NCBI GenBank assembly: GCA_045544515.1
Contig: JAZPZD010000019.1
Span: 62,001-126,000 of the forward strand
Length of the DNA stretch: 64,000 bases
Reading direction: 5' to 3'
Source: RGIG8748 sp045544515
GTDB lineage: Bacteria > Bacillota > Clostridia > UMGS1810
In this document: positions 8,516-16,744 of the stretch, in pieces
Position numbering within the stretch: the stretch's first letter is position 1
Layout: each line of letters begins with the position of its first letter
The notes under the pieces: model-generated
Database searches by the model: none
Seen by the model: the letters and a program-made list of their open reading frames with translations, nothing else
What the model was told of the DNA's origin: nothing
Position numbers and translations under genes: made by a program

Positions 8516-9520
8516 TTATCTCCCGCTTTGTTTTTTTGCAATTCTTATATCTGTTCCAAAAAATCTAAATATCTCAAAATTGCCTATTATTCTGGAAGCC
8601 ACTCGCTCTGTGTACTTCTTTTCAAGACTGTCCAAATTGAGATTGGAACTTATAATAGTGCTTTTTTCGTTAAGAATACGCGTGTTTAAAATATCAAAAA
8701 GAACAGAACAGGTATATGCAGTACCAAACTCTGTGCCCAAGTCGTCAATGATTAGAAGGTCGCAGTTGTATATACTGTCATAGAGCATCTGGTTTTGCTC
8801 TCTGTCTATTCTGCAAAACTTGTAGTCCTCCATAAACTGAAACAGCTTATATGCAGACTGATAGACAACCTTAACTCCTTGTTTTAAAAGTTCATTTGCA
8901 ATACAGCTTGCCATAAATGTCTTTCCTGTGCCCGATGAACCGCAGAAATAGAGATTGTCACTTTTTTTGTCAAAGTCGTTGCAGAACATTCTGCATTCTG
9001 CATATACAGATTTCATATTGTCATACGGCGAAACTTTGAATCGTTCATCGACATTTTTGGAATACCAACCCAATTCGAAGTTATCAAACTTGTCTTTTTC
9101 TATATCAAAAGAGATACTTTTTGTACCATCGATATTAGACAAAAGGATTTTTTTCATTATATCCATATAGCACTCGCAGTTTTTGCCGCCGTACACCCCT
9201 GTGTCGTTGCACTTTGAGCAGTTGTAATCGGGCTTTTTAACAGTATAACCGTGTTCCGATATGAGTTTTTGTCTTTCGGACAAAAGTGCATCTCTGCCTT
9301 TGTTTACCGCGTCTACTGCCTCTTGAGGCGTAATTGCTTCTGTTACTACTCTTGCGGCATTACGCACAGCAAGTGTAGCAATCTCGTCATCGATGTATTT
9401 TATACGCGGAATAGAAGCATACAAGTATTTCAACTCATTATCTTCAATCTCCTTGCGTTTTCTTGCCATTTCTTCATATTCTTTCATAACCAAATTATGA
9501 AGATTTGTATGATTGTACAT
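8516..9520 (-). CDS. dnaI: DnaC/DnaI-type replicative helicase loader ATPase
   Basis: This 334-residue AAA+ protein resembles the primosomal helicase loader DnaI/DnaC. The N-terminal region has a helical segment and a zinc-binding site with C101, C104, C115 and C117 (CSKCNDTG...CEC), as in Bacillota DnaI. The AAA+ core has Walker A GSSGTGKT (194-201), Walker B LLIIDDLGTE and the sensor region TIISSNLNL. It follows a DnaD-like gene by 19 nt. The DnaD-DnaI pairing matches the Bacillota primosome that loads DnaC helicase at oriC and restart forks. Prophage origin was considered, but the flanking genes are housekeeping genes. Confidence 0.9.
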   Translation of the reverse strand: MYNHTNLHNLVMKEYEEMARKRKEIEDNELKYLYASIPRIKYIDDEIATLAVRNAARVVTEAITPQEAVDAVNKGRDALLSERQKLISEHGYTVKKPDYNCSKCNDTGVYGGKNCECYMDIMKKILLSNIDGTKSISFDIEKDKFDNFELGWYSKNVDERFKVSPYDNMKSVYAECRMFCNDFDKKSDNLYFCGSSGTGKTFMASCIANELLKQGVKVVYQSAYKLFQFMEDYKFCRIDREQNQMLYDSIYNCDLLIIDDLGTEFGTAYTCSVLFDILNTRILNEKSTIISSNLNLDSLEKKYTERVASRIIGNFEIFRFFGTDIRIAKKQSGR

Positions 9521-9539
9521 AAGTACACCGCCTCTTGAA

Positions 9540-10526
9540 TTAGTTTTGTTTATTCACCCTCTGCTGCATAAGTTCAACCTCAAAGTCACTTACATCGTTG
9601 TTATAATCTTGGAAAAAATTCTTCTTTTCGCCATATGATGTTGCTTTGGACTTGTCTTGTGTTTTGGGTGATGTGTTTTTAAGTATAGCATCCATATATT
9701 TGAATGTAATCTTGCCGGTATTGGCAATAGTTTTCTCAAAGGCATCCATAATTGTCTTGTCGTCAAGCTTTAGTGTATATACCCAGTTTCGTATATACTC
9801 TTCTTCCGTAGGCGTAAACTCCCTGCCGGTTATTTTAAACTTGGTTTTAAATTTATTTAAGGTATCATAAAATTCGTTTTCTTCCTTGACAAAAACGCTG
9901 GCTTTGGCAAGAGTATCAACACCCTTGTCCGCCCATGTGTATGCAACCTTTTCTATATAACGCATATTTGTTTTGCCTATAGTTATGCAGTACTCAATAA
10001 GGGTAAAAATGACCTCAACGGGCATACCCAGATAGTCATACAGGCTAAAGAGTATCTTTCTGTCTGTGTCTGTAAGGGTTTTGTTAAGAAGCTGCTCGGA
10101 AATAAGGAACATATGCCTTATACCATCGTTGTTTTTCATATATGTATTGATTTCGCTTTTTGTGTAGCTTACCGCTGTAGGAACAGAGCTTTTTGACGGT
10201 GTTTGTTTTTCGGCGGAGATTTCTTCGTTGGAGGTTTCGGTACCGCTGTTTTCAAGTGCCGCAAGCTCTATATCAAAATCCTTGTCTCCGACTTGAGAGA
10301 ATTTGATAACACCAATCTTGTTCCAATATTTAAAAGCACGGATTACATCGGACTCAAGAAGATTAAGTGCATTAGCAATATCGGATATATCAAGGCTGGC
10401 ATTTGTTATATGACGAAGAACAAACAGATATACTTTGACAAAAGAACCATTTGCCTCACACAAATATTTATCAACAAAGCTGTTTTGTATTAAAAAGCAT
10501 TGGGAATTACTTTTTAGTCGTATCAT
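9540..10526 (-). CDS. DnaD domain primosome protein
   Basis: This 328-residue protein has an N-terminal winged-helix DnaD-like domain (about residues 1-85: KVYLFVLRHI...IANALNLLESDVIRAFKYWNKIGVI). A low-complexity linker follows, then two DnaD/DnaB-type C-terminal helical domains; the second (about 225-300) has the YxxxIRNW-like motif EEYIRNWVYTLKLDDKTIMDAFEKT split across helices. The family remodels oriC DNA and helps load helicase through the adjacent DnaI. The ATG at 10526 is chosen because GGAGG lies 10 bases upstream. The longer start at 10544 would place the SD inside the coding region and overlap tsaD more. Confidence 0.87.
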   Translation of the reverse strand: MIRLKSNSQCFLIQNSFVDKYLCEANGSFVKVYLFVLRHITNASLDISDIANALNLLESDVIRAFKYWNKIGVIKFSQVGDKDFDIELAALENSGTETSNEEISAEKQTPSKSSVPTAVSYTKSEINTYMKNNDGIRHMFLISEQLLNKTLTDTDRKILFSLYDYLGMPVEVIFTLIEYCITIGKTNMRYIEKVAYTWADKGVDTLAKASVFVKEENEFYDTLNKFKTKFKITGREFTPTEEEYIRNWVYTLKLDDKTIMDAFEKTIANTGKITFKYMDAILKNTSPKTQDKSKATSYGEKKNFFQDYNNDVSDFEVELMQQRVNKQN

Positions 10527-10527
10527 T

Positions 10528-11541
10528 TTACAAATTTCCTCCATCTACACTTAAAAAAGGTACAGCGTTTAGCGACATGTCCGCAGTATTTCCTGCAAGA
10601 AGCTCATAATATCCGCTGCAACCTACCATTGCAGCGTTATCTGTGCACAAAATCGGCGAAGGATAATATATATTTTTGTCCTTTTTTCTTGCTTCAAGTT
10701 CCTGGCGAAGCCTTGAATTTGAAGCCACTCCGCCGGCTAATGCAACATCTTTTATGCCGTATTTATCTGCTGCAGCAATAAGGTTGTCCACAAGTACTTC
10801 GACAACGCTTTTTTCAAATCCGGCAGCAACATCGGCTTTTGATATTTCCTCGCCCTTTTGGGCAATATTGTGAATATAATTAATAACACCGGTTTTTATA
10901 CCGCTAAAGCTGAAATCAAAGTTATCTTTGCCAAAGTTGACTTTTTTAAAGGCAATGGCATTTTCGTCGCCTTCCTTAGCTAACTTATCTATTTTCGGTC
11001 CGCCCGGATACCCAAGCCCCAGAACGCGAGCAACCTTGTCAAATGCCTCGCCGGCAGCATCGTCACGGGTCTGTCCTATTACGCGGTAAGTGGTGTAATC
11101 TTCTACCAATACAATGTGACTGTGACCTCCTGATGCTACAAGACACATAAATGGCGGTTTTAAGTCCTTGTGTTCTATATAGTTGGCACATATATGTGCT
11201 CTGATATGATGAACGGGTACAAGCGGAATATCAAGAGAATATGCCAGAGCCTTTGCTGCAGAAACGCCAACAAGAAGTGCACCGACAAGTCCGGGTGCAT
11301 ATGTTACAGCGATTGCATCTATGTCATTAAAGGTCTTGCCGGAAGCGACAAGTGCCTCGTTTATGACACTATTTATCACTTCAAGATGCTTTCTTGATGC
11401 AATTTCGGGCACAACTCCGCCATATAGCTTGTGTGTTTCTATCTGCGAAGAAATAATGTTGGAAAGTACCTCTCTGCCGTTACATACGACAGAAGCCGAT
11501 GTTTCGTCGCAAGATGATTCTATTGCTAAAATAAGTGACAT
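10528..11541 (-). CDS. tsaD: tRNA N6-adenosine threonylcarbamoyltransferase TsaD
   Basis: TsaD transfers the threonylcarbamoyl group from TC-AMP to A37 of ANN-decoding tRNAs, making t6A. The 337-residue protein has the ASKHA-fold signatures AIESSCDETS, YAPGLVGALLVG, the metal-binding HHIRAH, ASGGHSHI, GEAFDKVARVLGLGYPGGP and the C-terminal ALAGGVASNSRLR. AGGAGG precedes the ATG by 7 bases. The TC-AMP synthase (TsaC/Sua5) is encoded 1.5 kb upstream in the same run. The bacterial partners TsaB and TsaE are not in this window, so they must be elsewhere. Confidence 0.96.
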   Translation of the reverse strand: MSLILAIESSCDETSASVVCNGREVLSNIISSQIETHKLYGGVVPEIASRKHLEVINSVINEALVASGKTFNDIDAIAVTYAPGLVGALLVGVSAAKALAYSLDIPLVPVHHIRAHICANYIEHKDLKPPFMCLVASGGHSHIVLVEDYTTYRVIGQTRDDAAGEAFDKVARVLGLGYPGGPKIDKLAKEGDENAIAFKKVNFGKDNFDFSFSGIKTGVINYIHNIAQKGEEISKADVAAGFEKSVVEVLVDNLIAAADKYGIKDVALAGGVASNSRLRQELEARKKDKNIYYPSPILCTDNAAMVGCSGYYELLAGNTADMSLNAVPFLSVDGGNL

Positions 11542-11552
11542 ATTCTTGCCTC

Positions 11553-11999
11553 CTATATTTCAAGTGATAATAAAACTGCATTTTCTGCAGGGTTAGTGTA
11601 ATAATTCTTTCTTATTCCATCTTTTTTAAATCCGACAGAAGCATACAAACTTATTGCAGGATGGTTGGTTTCGCGGACTTCAAGCATAAGCCTTGTGCAT
11701 CCGTTTTCTTTAAGAAATTTCACATATTCATTCAAAAGATATCTGCCTATTCCTTTGTTTCTATGCTCTGTAAGAACAGCAATACGGTTTAATTCAGCCT
11801 CGCTATCAACAGTAAACCCGTTAAGATAAGCAATCATTTCGTTGTTTAAAAACAGAGCAAAATAACTCTGCTTGCCCTTAACAAGTTCTTCTGATATAAG
11901 ATTTTCGTTCCACGCATCCTCCGGAAAACATATTAAATCAATCATATGAACCTGCGAAGAATATTGAGCTTGTCCCGATATGTTTTTTATTGTATACAT
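11553..11999 (-). CDS. rimI: Ribosomal protein S18 alanine N-acetyltransferase-like (RimI)
   Basis: This 148-residue GNAT protein has the acetyl-CoA binding motif A, EHRNKGIGRYLLNE, preceded by strand beta4 (AELNRIAVL), and the RimI-like C-terminus LEVRETNHPAISLYASVGFKK. RimI acetylates the N-terminal alanine of ribosomal protein S18 and is often encoded with tsaD, as here. The start at 11999 (MYTIKN) is preferred to 12023, since it overlaps the phosphatase stop by 13 nt and matches family length. Some RimI homologues have other substrates, so the target is a family-based call. Confidence 0.88.
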   Translation of the reverse strand: MYTIKNISGQAQYSSQVHMIDLICFPEDAWNENLISEELVKGKQSYFALFLNNEMIAYLNGFTVDSEAELNRIAVLTEHRNKGIGRYLLNEYVKFLKENGCTRLMLEVRETNHPAISLYASVGFKKDGIRKNYYTNPAENAVLLSLEI

Positions 12000-12427
12000 A
12001 GTATTTTTTCCACAGCATCGCAAATGGATTTGAGAGTGAGTGCATAAACTTCGCTGCTTTGACCGTATGGGTCATCAACATCAAAATCCTTGCCGTATGC
12101 TTTTTCGTTAAGAGAGTAAATTTTGTCTTTGTATTTTGCAAAAGCAGATTTGAGTGCCATTTTATGCGATGCGGTCATTGTAAGTACCAAATCGCTGTTT
12201 TTGACATCATCTTCTGTAATCTGGCATGATATATGCTCTGTATAGTCTATACCAATCTGCTTTAGTGCAGAAACAGATTTTGCATTAATCGGTTGCGAGA
12301 AGAAGACATTTGTTCCTCTGGAAAAAGCTGTGCTGTCTATACCTTCTTTACTTGCAATATGATTAAATACAGCTTCTGCCATCGGGCTTCTGCAAGTGTT
12401 TCCTGTGCATACAAACAATACTTTCAT
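11987..12427 (-). CDS. ywlE: Low-molecular-weight phosphatase, protein-arginine phosphatase type (YwlE-like)
   Basis: This 146-residue LMW phosphatase has the P-loop CTGNTCRS, with nucleophile C7, T11, R13 and S14. The general acid lies in the DDPYG motif near residue 118. In Bacillus YwlE a threonine at position 11 makes the enzyme prefer phospho-arginine, whereas tyrosine phosphatases of this fold have isoleucine there. T11 here therefore points to protein-arginine phosphatase activity. It lies next to tsaC/sua5 as ywlE lies near ywlC in Bacillus. The cognate arginine kinase McsB is not in the window. The start codon is followed at once by the canonical MKVLFVCTGN. Confidence 0.88.
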   Translation of the reverse strand: MKVLFVCTGNTCRSPMAEAVFNHIASKEGIDSTAFSRGTNVFFSQPINAKSVSALKQIGIDYTEHISCQITEDDVKNSDLVLTMTASHKMALKSAFAKYKDKIYSLNEKAYGKDFDVDDPYGQSSEVYALTLKSICDAVEKILCIQ

Positions 12428-12433
12428 AAAAAA

Positions 12434-13432
12434 TTACACCCTTGTTATATTATTTCCCGCAGCTTTGTACAAACGGTTTTTTACTGCGACGCCTATGCCG
12501 TCTTCTTCTGTAAATTCTGCAAAAATTTTGTCAACCTTGTATTCATCAAAAACTCTTAAACTGTAAAAGAGTCTTGATGCGTATTCTTCCATAGTATCTC
12601 CGCCCGAAATAACGCACAAAGCGTTGTCGTAGTCGCCGCCTTTGTATGTATATACACCGCAGCGGTCTTTTTCGGTAATACTATTTTGTATATATTGTCG
12701 TATTTGGTCTTTTTCTCCGCATACAACCTCTACCTCGGCTTTTGGCGAATAGTGTTTGTATTTCATACCAGGACATTTTGGCTTTTGGACACTATTTGTA
12801 AGGTTGGCATCAAGCTGTGCATCGGGCAGAAATTCTCTGATCATTTCGAGGGTTACAGCACCTGGTCGAAGTATTACAGGTGTCCCAGACGACATATCAA
12901 TTATCGTAGATTCAAGACCGATTTTGCAATCGTTTCCGGATACAATATAATCCACTCTGCCAAAAAGGTCGTCTGCTACATGACGCACAGTTGTGGGACT
13001 TGGACTTCCGGAAAGATTGGCAGACGGTGCGGCGATAAACTTGCCGCTGTTTTTGATCAATGCACAAGCGACTTCGTCAGATGGGCACCTTATGGCTACC
13101 GTTTCCAAACCTCCCGTAACCCTGTATGGTACACAATCTTTTTTGTTAAAAATTATTGTAAGCGGTCCGGGCCAAAAGTTATCCATAAGGATTTTTGCAT
13201 CGTCGGAAACATCAACTGCAAGAGAGTAAACATCGTTTTTGTCTGCTATATGAATTATAAGCGGATTGTCGCTTGGTCTTCCCTTGGCCTTGTATACCTT
13301 GTCTATGGCAGAACTATTAAATGCATCTGCTCCAAGGCCATACACGGTTTCCGTAGGAAAAGCCACTATACCGCCTCGTTTAATACACTGTGCAGCCTCT
13401 GCTATTTCATTAATAGAAACAATTTTAGTCAT
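12434..13432 (-). CDS. tsaC: Threonylcarbamoyl-AMP synthase, Sua5 type
   Basis: This enzyme makes threonylcarbamoyl-AMP from threonine, bicarbonate and ATP, the first step of tRNA t6A synthesis. The 332-residue protein has an N-terminal YrdC domain (AFPTETVYGLGADA, KGRPSDNPL, PSANLSGSPSPT, STIIDMSSG). It also has the extra C-terminal Sua5 domain, so it is the long Sua5/YwlC form rather than short TsaC. ATG 13432 overlaps the prfA stop region (translational coupling); a GTG at 13444 is an alternative. It feeds the TsaD reaction encoded downstream in the same operon. Confidence 0.94.
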   Translation of the reverse strand: MTKIVSINEIAEAAQCIKRGGIVAFPTETVYGLGADAFNSSAIDKVYKAKGRPSDNPLIIHIADKNDVYSLAVDVSDDAKILMDNFWPGPLTIIFNKKDCVPYRVTGGLETVAIRCPSDEVACALIKNSGKFIAAPSANLSGSPSPTTVRHVADDLFGRVDYIVSGNDCKIGLESTIIDMSSGTPVILRPGAVTLEMIREFLPDAQLDANLTNSVQKPKCPGMKYKHYSPKAEVEVVCGEKDQIRQYIQNSITEKDRCGVYTYKGGDYDNALCVISGGDTMEEYASRLFYSLRVFDEYKVDKIFAEFTEEDGIGVAVKNRLYKAAGNNITRV

Positions 13433-14507
13433 TTGAATTATCACTCATTTTTAATTTTTCGCTTTGGTCAGTGGTTATCAGTGCGTCGATTATCTCGTCC
13501 ATATCACCGTTTAGTACAGAATCAAGTCTATGCAGAGTAAGACCTATTCTGTGGTCTGTAACTCTTCCTTGAGGATAGTTGTATGTTCTTATTCTTTCAC
13601 TTCTGTCGCCGGTTCCGACCTGACTTTTTCTCTCGGCACTGATGGCATCGTTCTGCTCTTGGATAAAGACATCGTAAACTCTCGAACGAAGTATCTTCAT
13701 TGCTTTGTCTTTGTTCTTGTGCTGAGATTTTTCATCCTGACACGAAACCACAATTCCTGTGGGCAGATGCGTAATTCTTACTGCGGAGTCTGTGGTATTT
13801 ACACACTGTCCGCCCGGGCCTCCGGCTCTGAAAACATCAATACGCAAATCGTTTTGGTTAATTTCTACCTCAACCTCTTCGACTTCGGGAAGAACTGCAA
13901 CTGTAACGGTAGATGTATGGATTCTTCCGCCCGATTCTGTGGAAGGAATTCTCTGCACTCTGTGAACGCCGCTTTCGAACTTGAGACGGCTGTATGCCTT
14001 GTCGCCATTGATGGCAAAGGATACCTCCTTGTAACCGCCAATGTCTGTGGGGCTGGCACTTAGCATCTCGACCTTCCATCTTTGAGTTTCTGCATACATT
14101 GAATACATCCTAAGAAGATCCGCCGCAAAAAGCGCAGCCTCGTCTCCGCCGGCACCGCCTCTAATTTCTACGATAACATTCTTGTCATCGTTGGGGTCCT
14201 TTGGAAGCAGCAATACTTTTAGCTCTTCGCTTACCTTTTCTATGCCGTCTTTGCTCTCGGATATTTCAAGTTCAATTAATTCTTTTTCGTCTTTGGAAAG
14301 CTCCCCCGAAGAAAGCATTTCTTTTGCTTCTTCGATATTTCCGACATACGCCTTGTATTCTCGATACTTATTTACAATCGGGGTAATATCGCTGTGCTCT
14401 TTGCATAGTTTACGCCATAACTGCTGGTCAGCGATTACCTCGGGATCGCTGATTTTGGTTTCTAATTCCCGGTAACGCTCTTCTATAAAGGATAATTTGT
14501 CAAACAT
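13425..14507 (-). CDS. prfA: Peptide chain release factor 1
   Basis: RF1 reads UAA and UAG and triggers peptide release. The 360-residue protein has the domain 3 GGQ motif at 232-234 (RAGGPGGQ) and the stop-codon tripeptide PST at 188-190 in RIPSTESGGRIHTS, the position of PxT in RF1. The GGAGGDEAALFA segment is typical. The ATG has a GAGGTGAC site. An extended -10 promoter lies about 50 bp upstream. The GGQ methyltransferase gene prmC, often directly downstream, is missing here; tsaC follows instead. Confidence 0.97.
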   Translation of the reverse strand: MFDKLSFIEERYRELETKISDPEVIADQQLWRKLCKEHSDITPIVNKYREYKAYVGNIEEAKEMLSSGELSKDEKELIELEISESKDGIEKVSEELKVLLLPKDPNDDKNVIVEIRGGAGGDEAALFAADLLRMYSMYAETQRWKVEMLSASPTDIGGYKEVSFAINGDKAYSRLKFESGVHRVQRIPSTESGGRIHTSTVTVAVLPEVEEVEVEINQNDLRIDVFRAGGPGGQCVNTTDSAVRITHLPTGIVVSCQDEKSQHKNKDKAMKILRSRVYDVFIQEQNDAISAERKSQVGTGDRSERIRTYNYPQGRVTDHRIGLTLHRLDSVLNGDMDEIIDALITTDQSEKLKMSDNSND

Positions 14508-14553
14508 TTTGTCACCTCATATTTGCTGATAAAGTACATAATAAATCAGTATT

Positions 14554-14562
14554 ATTCTATCA
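14554..14562 (-). promoter_or_regulatory. Extended -10 promoter upstream of prfA
   Basis: Read on the minus strand, TGATAGAAT is a TGn-TAGAAT extended -10 element in the 111-bp AT-rich gap between recG and prfA. The -35 region is weak, as is common for extended -10 promoters. It would start the long prfA-to-xerC transcript. Confidence 0.55.
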
Positions 14563-14618
14563 CATAGAGTATAATTAATAAAGAAAAAATTTTAATTGTT
14601 ATATTTATGTAATAATTT

Positions 14619-16682
14619 TTAGCTAAATATCTCAATTCCGCCAAAATCTTTAAACAACCTGTCTATTCTTAATTTAAGATTTGGATAAGAATTGAGAGTA
14701 AGTTCCCTGTCGGTTTTTTCAATAACTTTGCATGCTCTGTCGCACGCCGATATTGCATCATGGTCCTCATAGAGATTTGCAACCTTAAACTCCGGAACAC
14801 CGTGCTGCCTTGTTCCAAAAAACTCTCCGCTGCCTCGCATATTCAAATCTTCTTTGGCGATAACAAAGCCGTCTGTTGATGAGCACATTATCTTCATTCT
14901 TTTTTTTGCCTCTTCGGTATCGGAATCGCACACAAGTACGCAGTAGGATTTGTTGTTGGAACGCCCTACCCTGCCTCGAAGCTGATGAAGTTGAGAAAGT
15001 CCGAACCTCTCTGCGTTTTCCACGACAATGAGAGTGGCATTGGGTATATCTATACCCACTTCGATTACCGTCGTAGATACAATTACGCTGTACTTACCAA
15101 TTTTAAAAGAGGTCATCATTGCATCTTTTTCTGATTGAGACATCTTGCCGTGCAGCAAACCGATATTGTAATGCGAAAACTTCTTTGTAAGCCTTTCGTA
15201 TTCATAAACTCCGGATTTGGCATTTATTTTGTCCGAATCTTCTATAAGCGGACAAACCACAAAGCACTGGTGTCCCTCTAATATCTGCTTTTCTATAAAG
15301 TTATCAAGACGATCTCTTAAAGAACTATTTACACAGAATGTATCCACACTTTGTCTGCCTGACGGCATCGACTTAATTACCGAAATGTCCAAATCGCCGT
15401 AGAGAATAAGCGAGAGAGTTCTAGGTATCGGCGTGGCACTCATTACAAGAACATGCGGAAAAGAGTTGTTTTTGGACAGTTTTGCCCGCTGATTAACACC
15501 AAAGCGATGCTGCTCATCTGTAATACAAAGACCCAGATTTTTGAATTTAACTGTGTCTTGTATCAAAGAATGTGTGCCTATAGTTATGTCATATTCACCA
15601 TTAGCTATGGCATCTGTGATGGTTTTTTTGTCTTTTGTACTACCGGTGATGAGTGCTATCTTAATGTCATAACCCTCAAAAAAAGTTTTAAATGTATTAT
15701 AGTGCTGCTGTGCAAGAATTTCTGTAGGTACCATAAGAGCTGTCTGATAACCGTTTTTTGCCATTATATATGCTCCAAATGCACTTACTACTGTCTTACC
15801 GCTGCCCACATCGCCTTGAATAAGTCTGGCCATGGGCTTTTCGCCACTAAAATCAGCACACAAATCATCAACAGCTTTTTTTTGGTCGCATGTTAGCTCA
15901 AAGGGCAAAGCTTTGGCAAAATCACTTACGCAGTCGGTATCATAGATTTTGACACCGGTTTTCACATTTGAGCCTTTTTTGAGTCTGCGCATAGAAATCA
16001 TAAGAACAAAAATCTCTTCAAATGCAAATCTGAAGCGTGCTCTTTTGAGCTTTTCATTATCTTCGGGCATATGTATCTGATGAATTGCTTCGTTTAAAGG
16101 CATTAGGTTCTCATTGTCGATTATCTCCTGCGGCAGTGTTTCCAAAATAGCACCCAACTTTTCCAGTGCATATCCTATAGAATTTCTGAAATCCTTTTGA
16201 TTTATTCCCGAAGTAAGCGGATATATGGGAAGTATTCTTCCTGTAAGCAAATTGGCATCTGCACTTTCCATATCTCTTACAAGCATTTCTTTATTGGAAC
16301 CGTTTTGCTGTATTTGACCATAAAAGCAATATATGCTGCCTCTTTTTAGCTTGTTTCTGTTAAATGGTGAAGAAAACCACTTGACATTCATCGTGCCGCT
16401 TGCGTCTTCGACACGCAAAATATAAAGTGACATATTGTTTTTTATTTTCTTTTCGATAACATTGTCACGAATTACAGCTTTTACCGAACAAAAAGCATCA
16501 GTCTGCACTGCGGATATGGCAGAAAAGACCGTTCTGTCCTCGTAGCTGCGCGGAAATGTGTACAAAAGATCCCATATAGTGTATATTCCCAGTTTTTCAA
16601 ACAGAGCTTTCTTTTTCGAGCCGATACCCTTGATGGTATCAACAGACGAATTTAATACTTGAGCGTATTGATTTAAATCCAT
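14619..16682 (-). CDS. recG: ATP-dependent DNA helicase RecG
   Basis: RecG remodels stalled forks and branch-migrates Holliday junctions. The 687-residue protein has an N-terminal HhH-like region, the wedge OB domain (about 55-150, VKAVIRDNV...YCFYGQI), and two helicase domains. Motifs include GDVGSGKT (Walker A), DEQHRFG (DExH motif II), MSATPIPRT (III), TTVIEVGIDIP and QLRGRVGRSN (VI). The C-terminal RecG tail is present. ATG 16682 is chosen over GTG 16691 because CGGAG lies 8 bases before it. It is the last gene of the metA-sbcD-yhaN-asp23-fakA-recG run. Confidence 0.96.
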   Translation of the reverse strand: MDLNQYAQVLNSSVDTIKGIGSKKKALFEKLGIYTIWDLLYTFPRSYEDRTVFSAISAVQTDAFCSVKAVIRDNVIEKKIKNNMSLYILRVEDASGTMNVKWFSSPFNRNKLKRGSIYCFYGQIQQNGSNKEMLVRDMESADANLLTGRILPIYPLTSGINQKDFRNSIGYALEKLGAILETLPQEIIDNENLMPLNEAIHQIHMPEDNEKLKRARFRFAFEEIFVLMISMRRLKKGSNVKTGVKIYDTDCVSDFAKALPFELTCDQKKAVDDLCADFSGEKPMARLIQGDVGSGKTVVSAFGAYIMAKNGYQTALMVPTEILAQQHYNTFKTFFEGYDIKIALITGSTKDKKTITDAIANGEYDITIGTHSLIQDTVKFKNLGLCITDEQHRFGVNQRAKLSKNNSFPHVLVMSATPIPRTLSLILYGDLDISVIKSMPSGRQSVDTFCVNSSLRDRLDNFIEKQILEGHQCFVVCPLIEDSDKINAKSGVYEYERLTKKFSHYNIGLLHGKMSQSEKDAMMTSFKIGKYSVIVSTTVIEVGIDIPNATLIVVENAERFGLSQLHQLRGRVGRSNNKSYCVLVCDSDTEEAKKRMKIMCSSTDGFVIAKEDLNMRGSGEFFGTRQHGVPEFKVANLYEDHDAISACDRACKVIEKTDRELTLNSYPNLKLRIDRLFKDFGGIEIFS

Positions 16683-16704
16683 AATTATCACTCCGAAAGA
16701 ACAC

Positions 16705-16734
16705 AGGCACAGTGAATTAGTCTACACCGTGCCT
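16705..16734 (-). terminator. Weak hairpin between fakA and recG
   Basis: A 10-bp stem with one non-Watson-Crick position (aggcacagtg / caccgtgcct) lies just after the fakA stop. On the minus strand it is followed only by a mixed T/C stretch, so partial termination or an mRNA processing stem is more likely than full termination. Confidence 0.4.
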
Positions 16735-16744
16735 GATGATAAGT

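Noticed and set aside
8516..10526. Prophage replication module (DnaD-like plus DnaC-like)
   Set aside because: The pair lies between tsaD and ecf genes in a continuous housekeeping run, with no phage structural or regulatory genes. It fits the Bacillota primosome.
12686..13540. 284-codon plus-strand ORF
   Set aside because: It is fully antisense to tsaC/sua5 and the end of prfA, has an aromatic/Cys-rich composition unlike a real protein, and no ribosome binding site.
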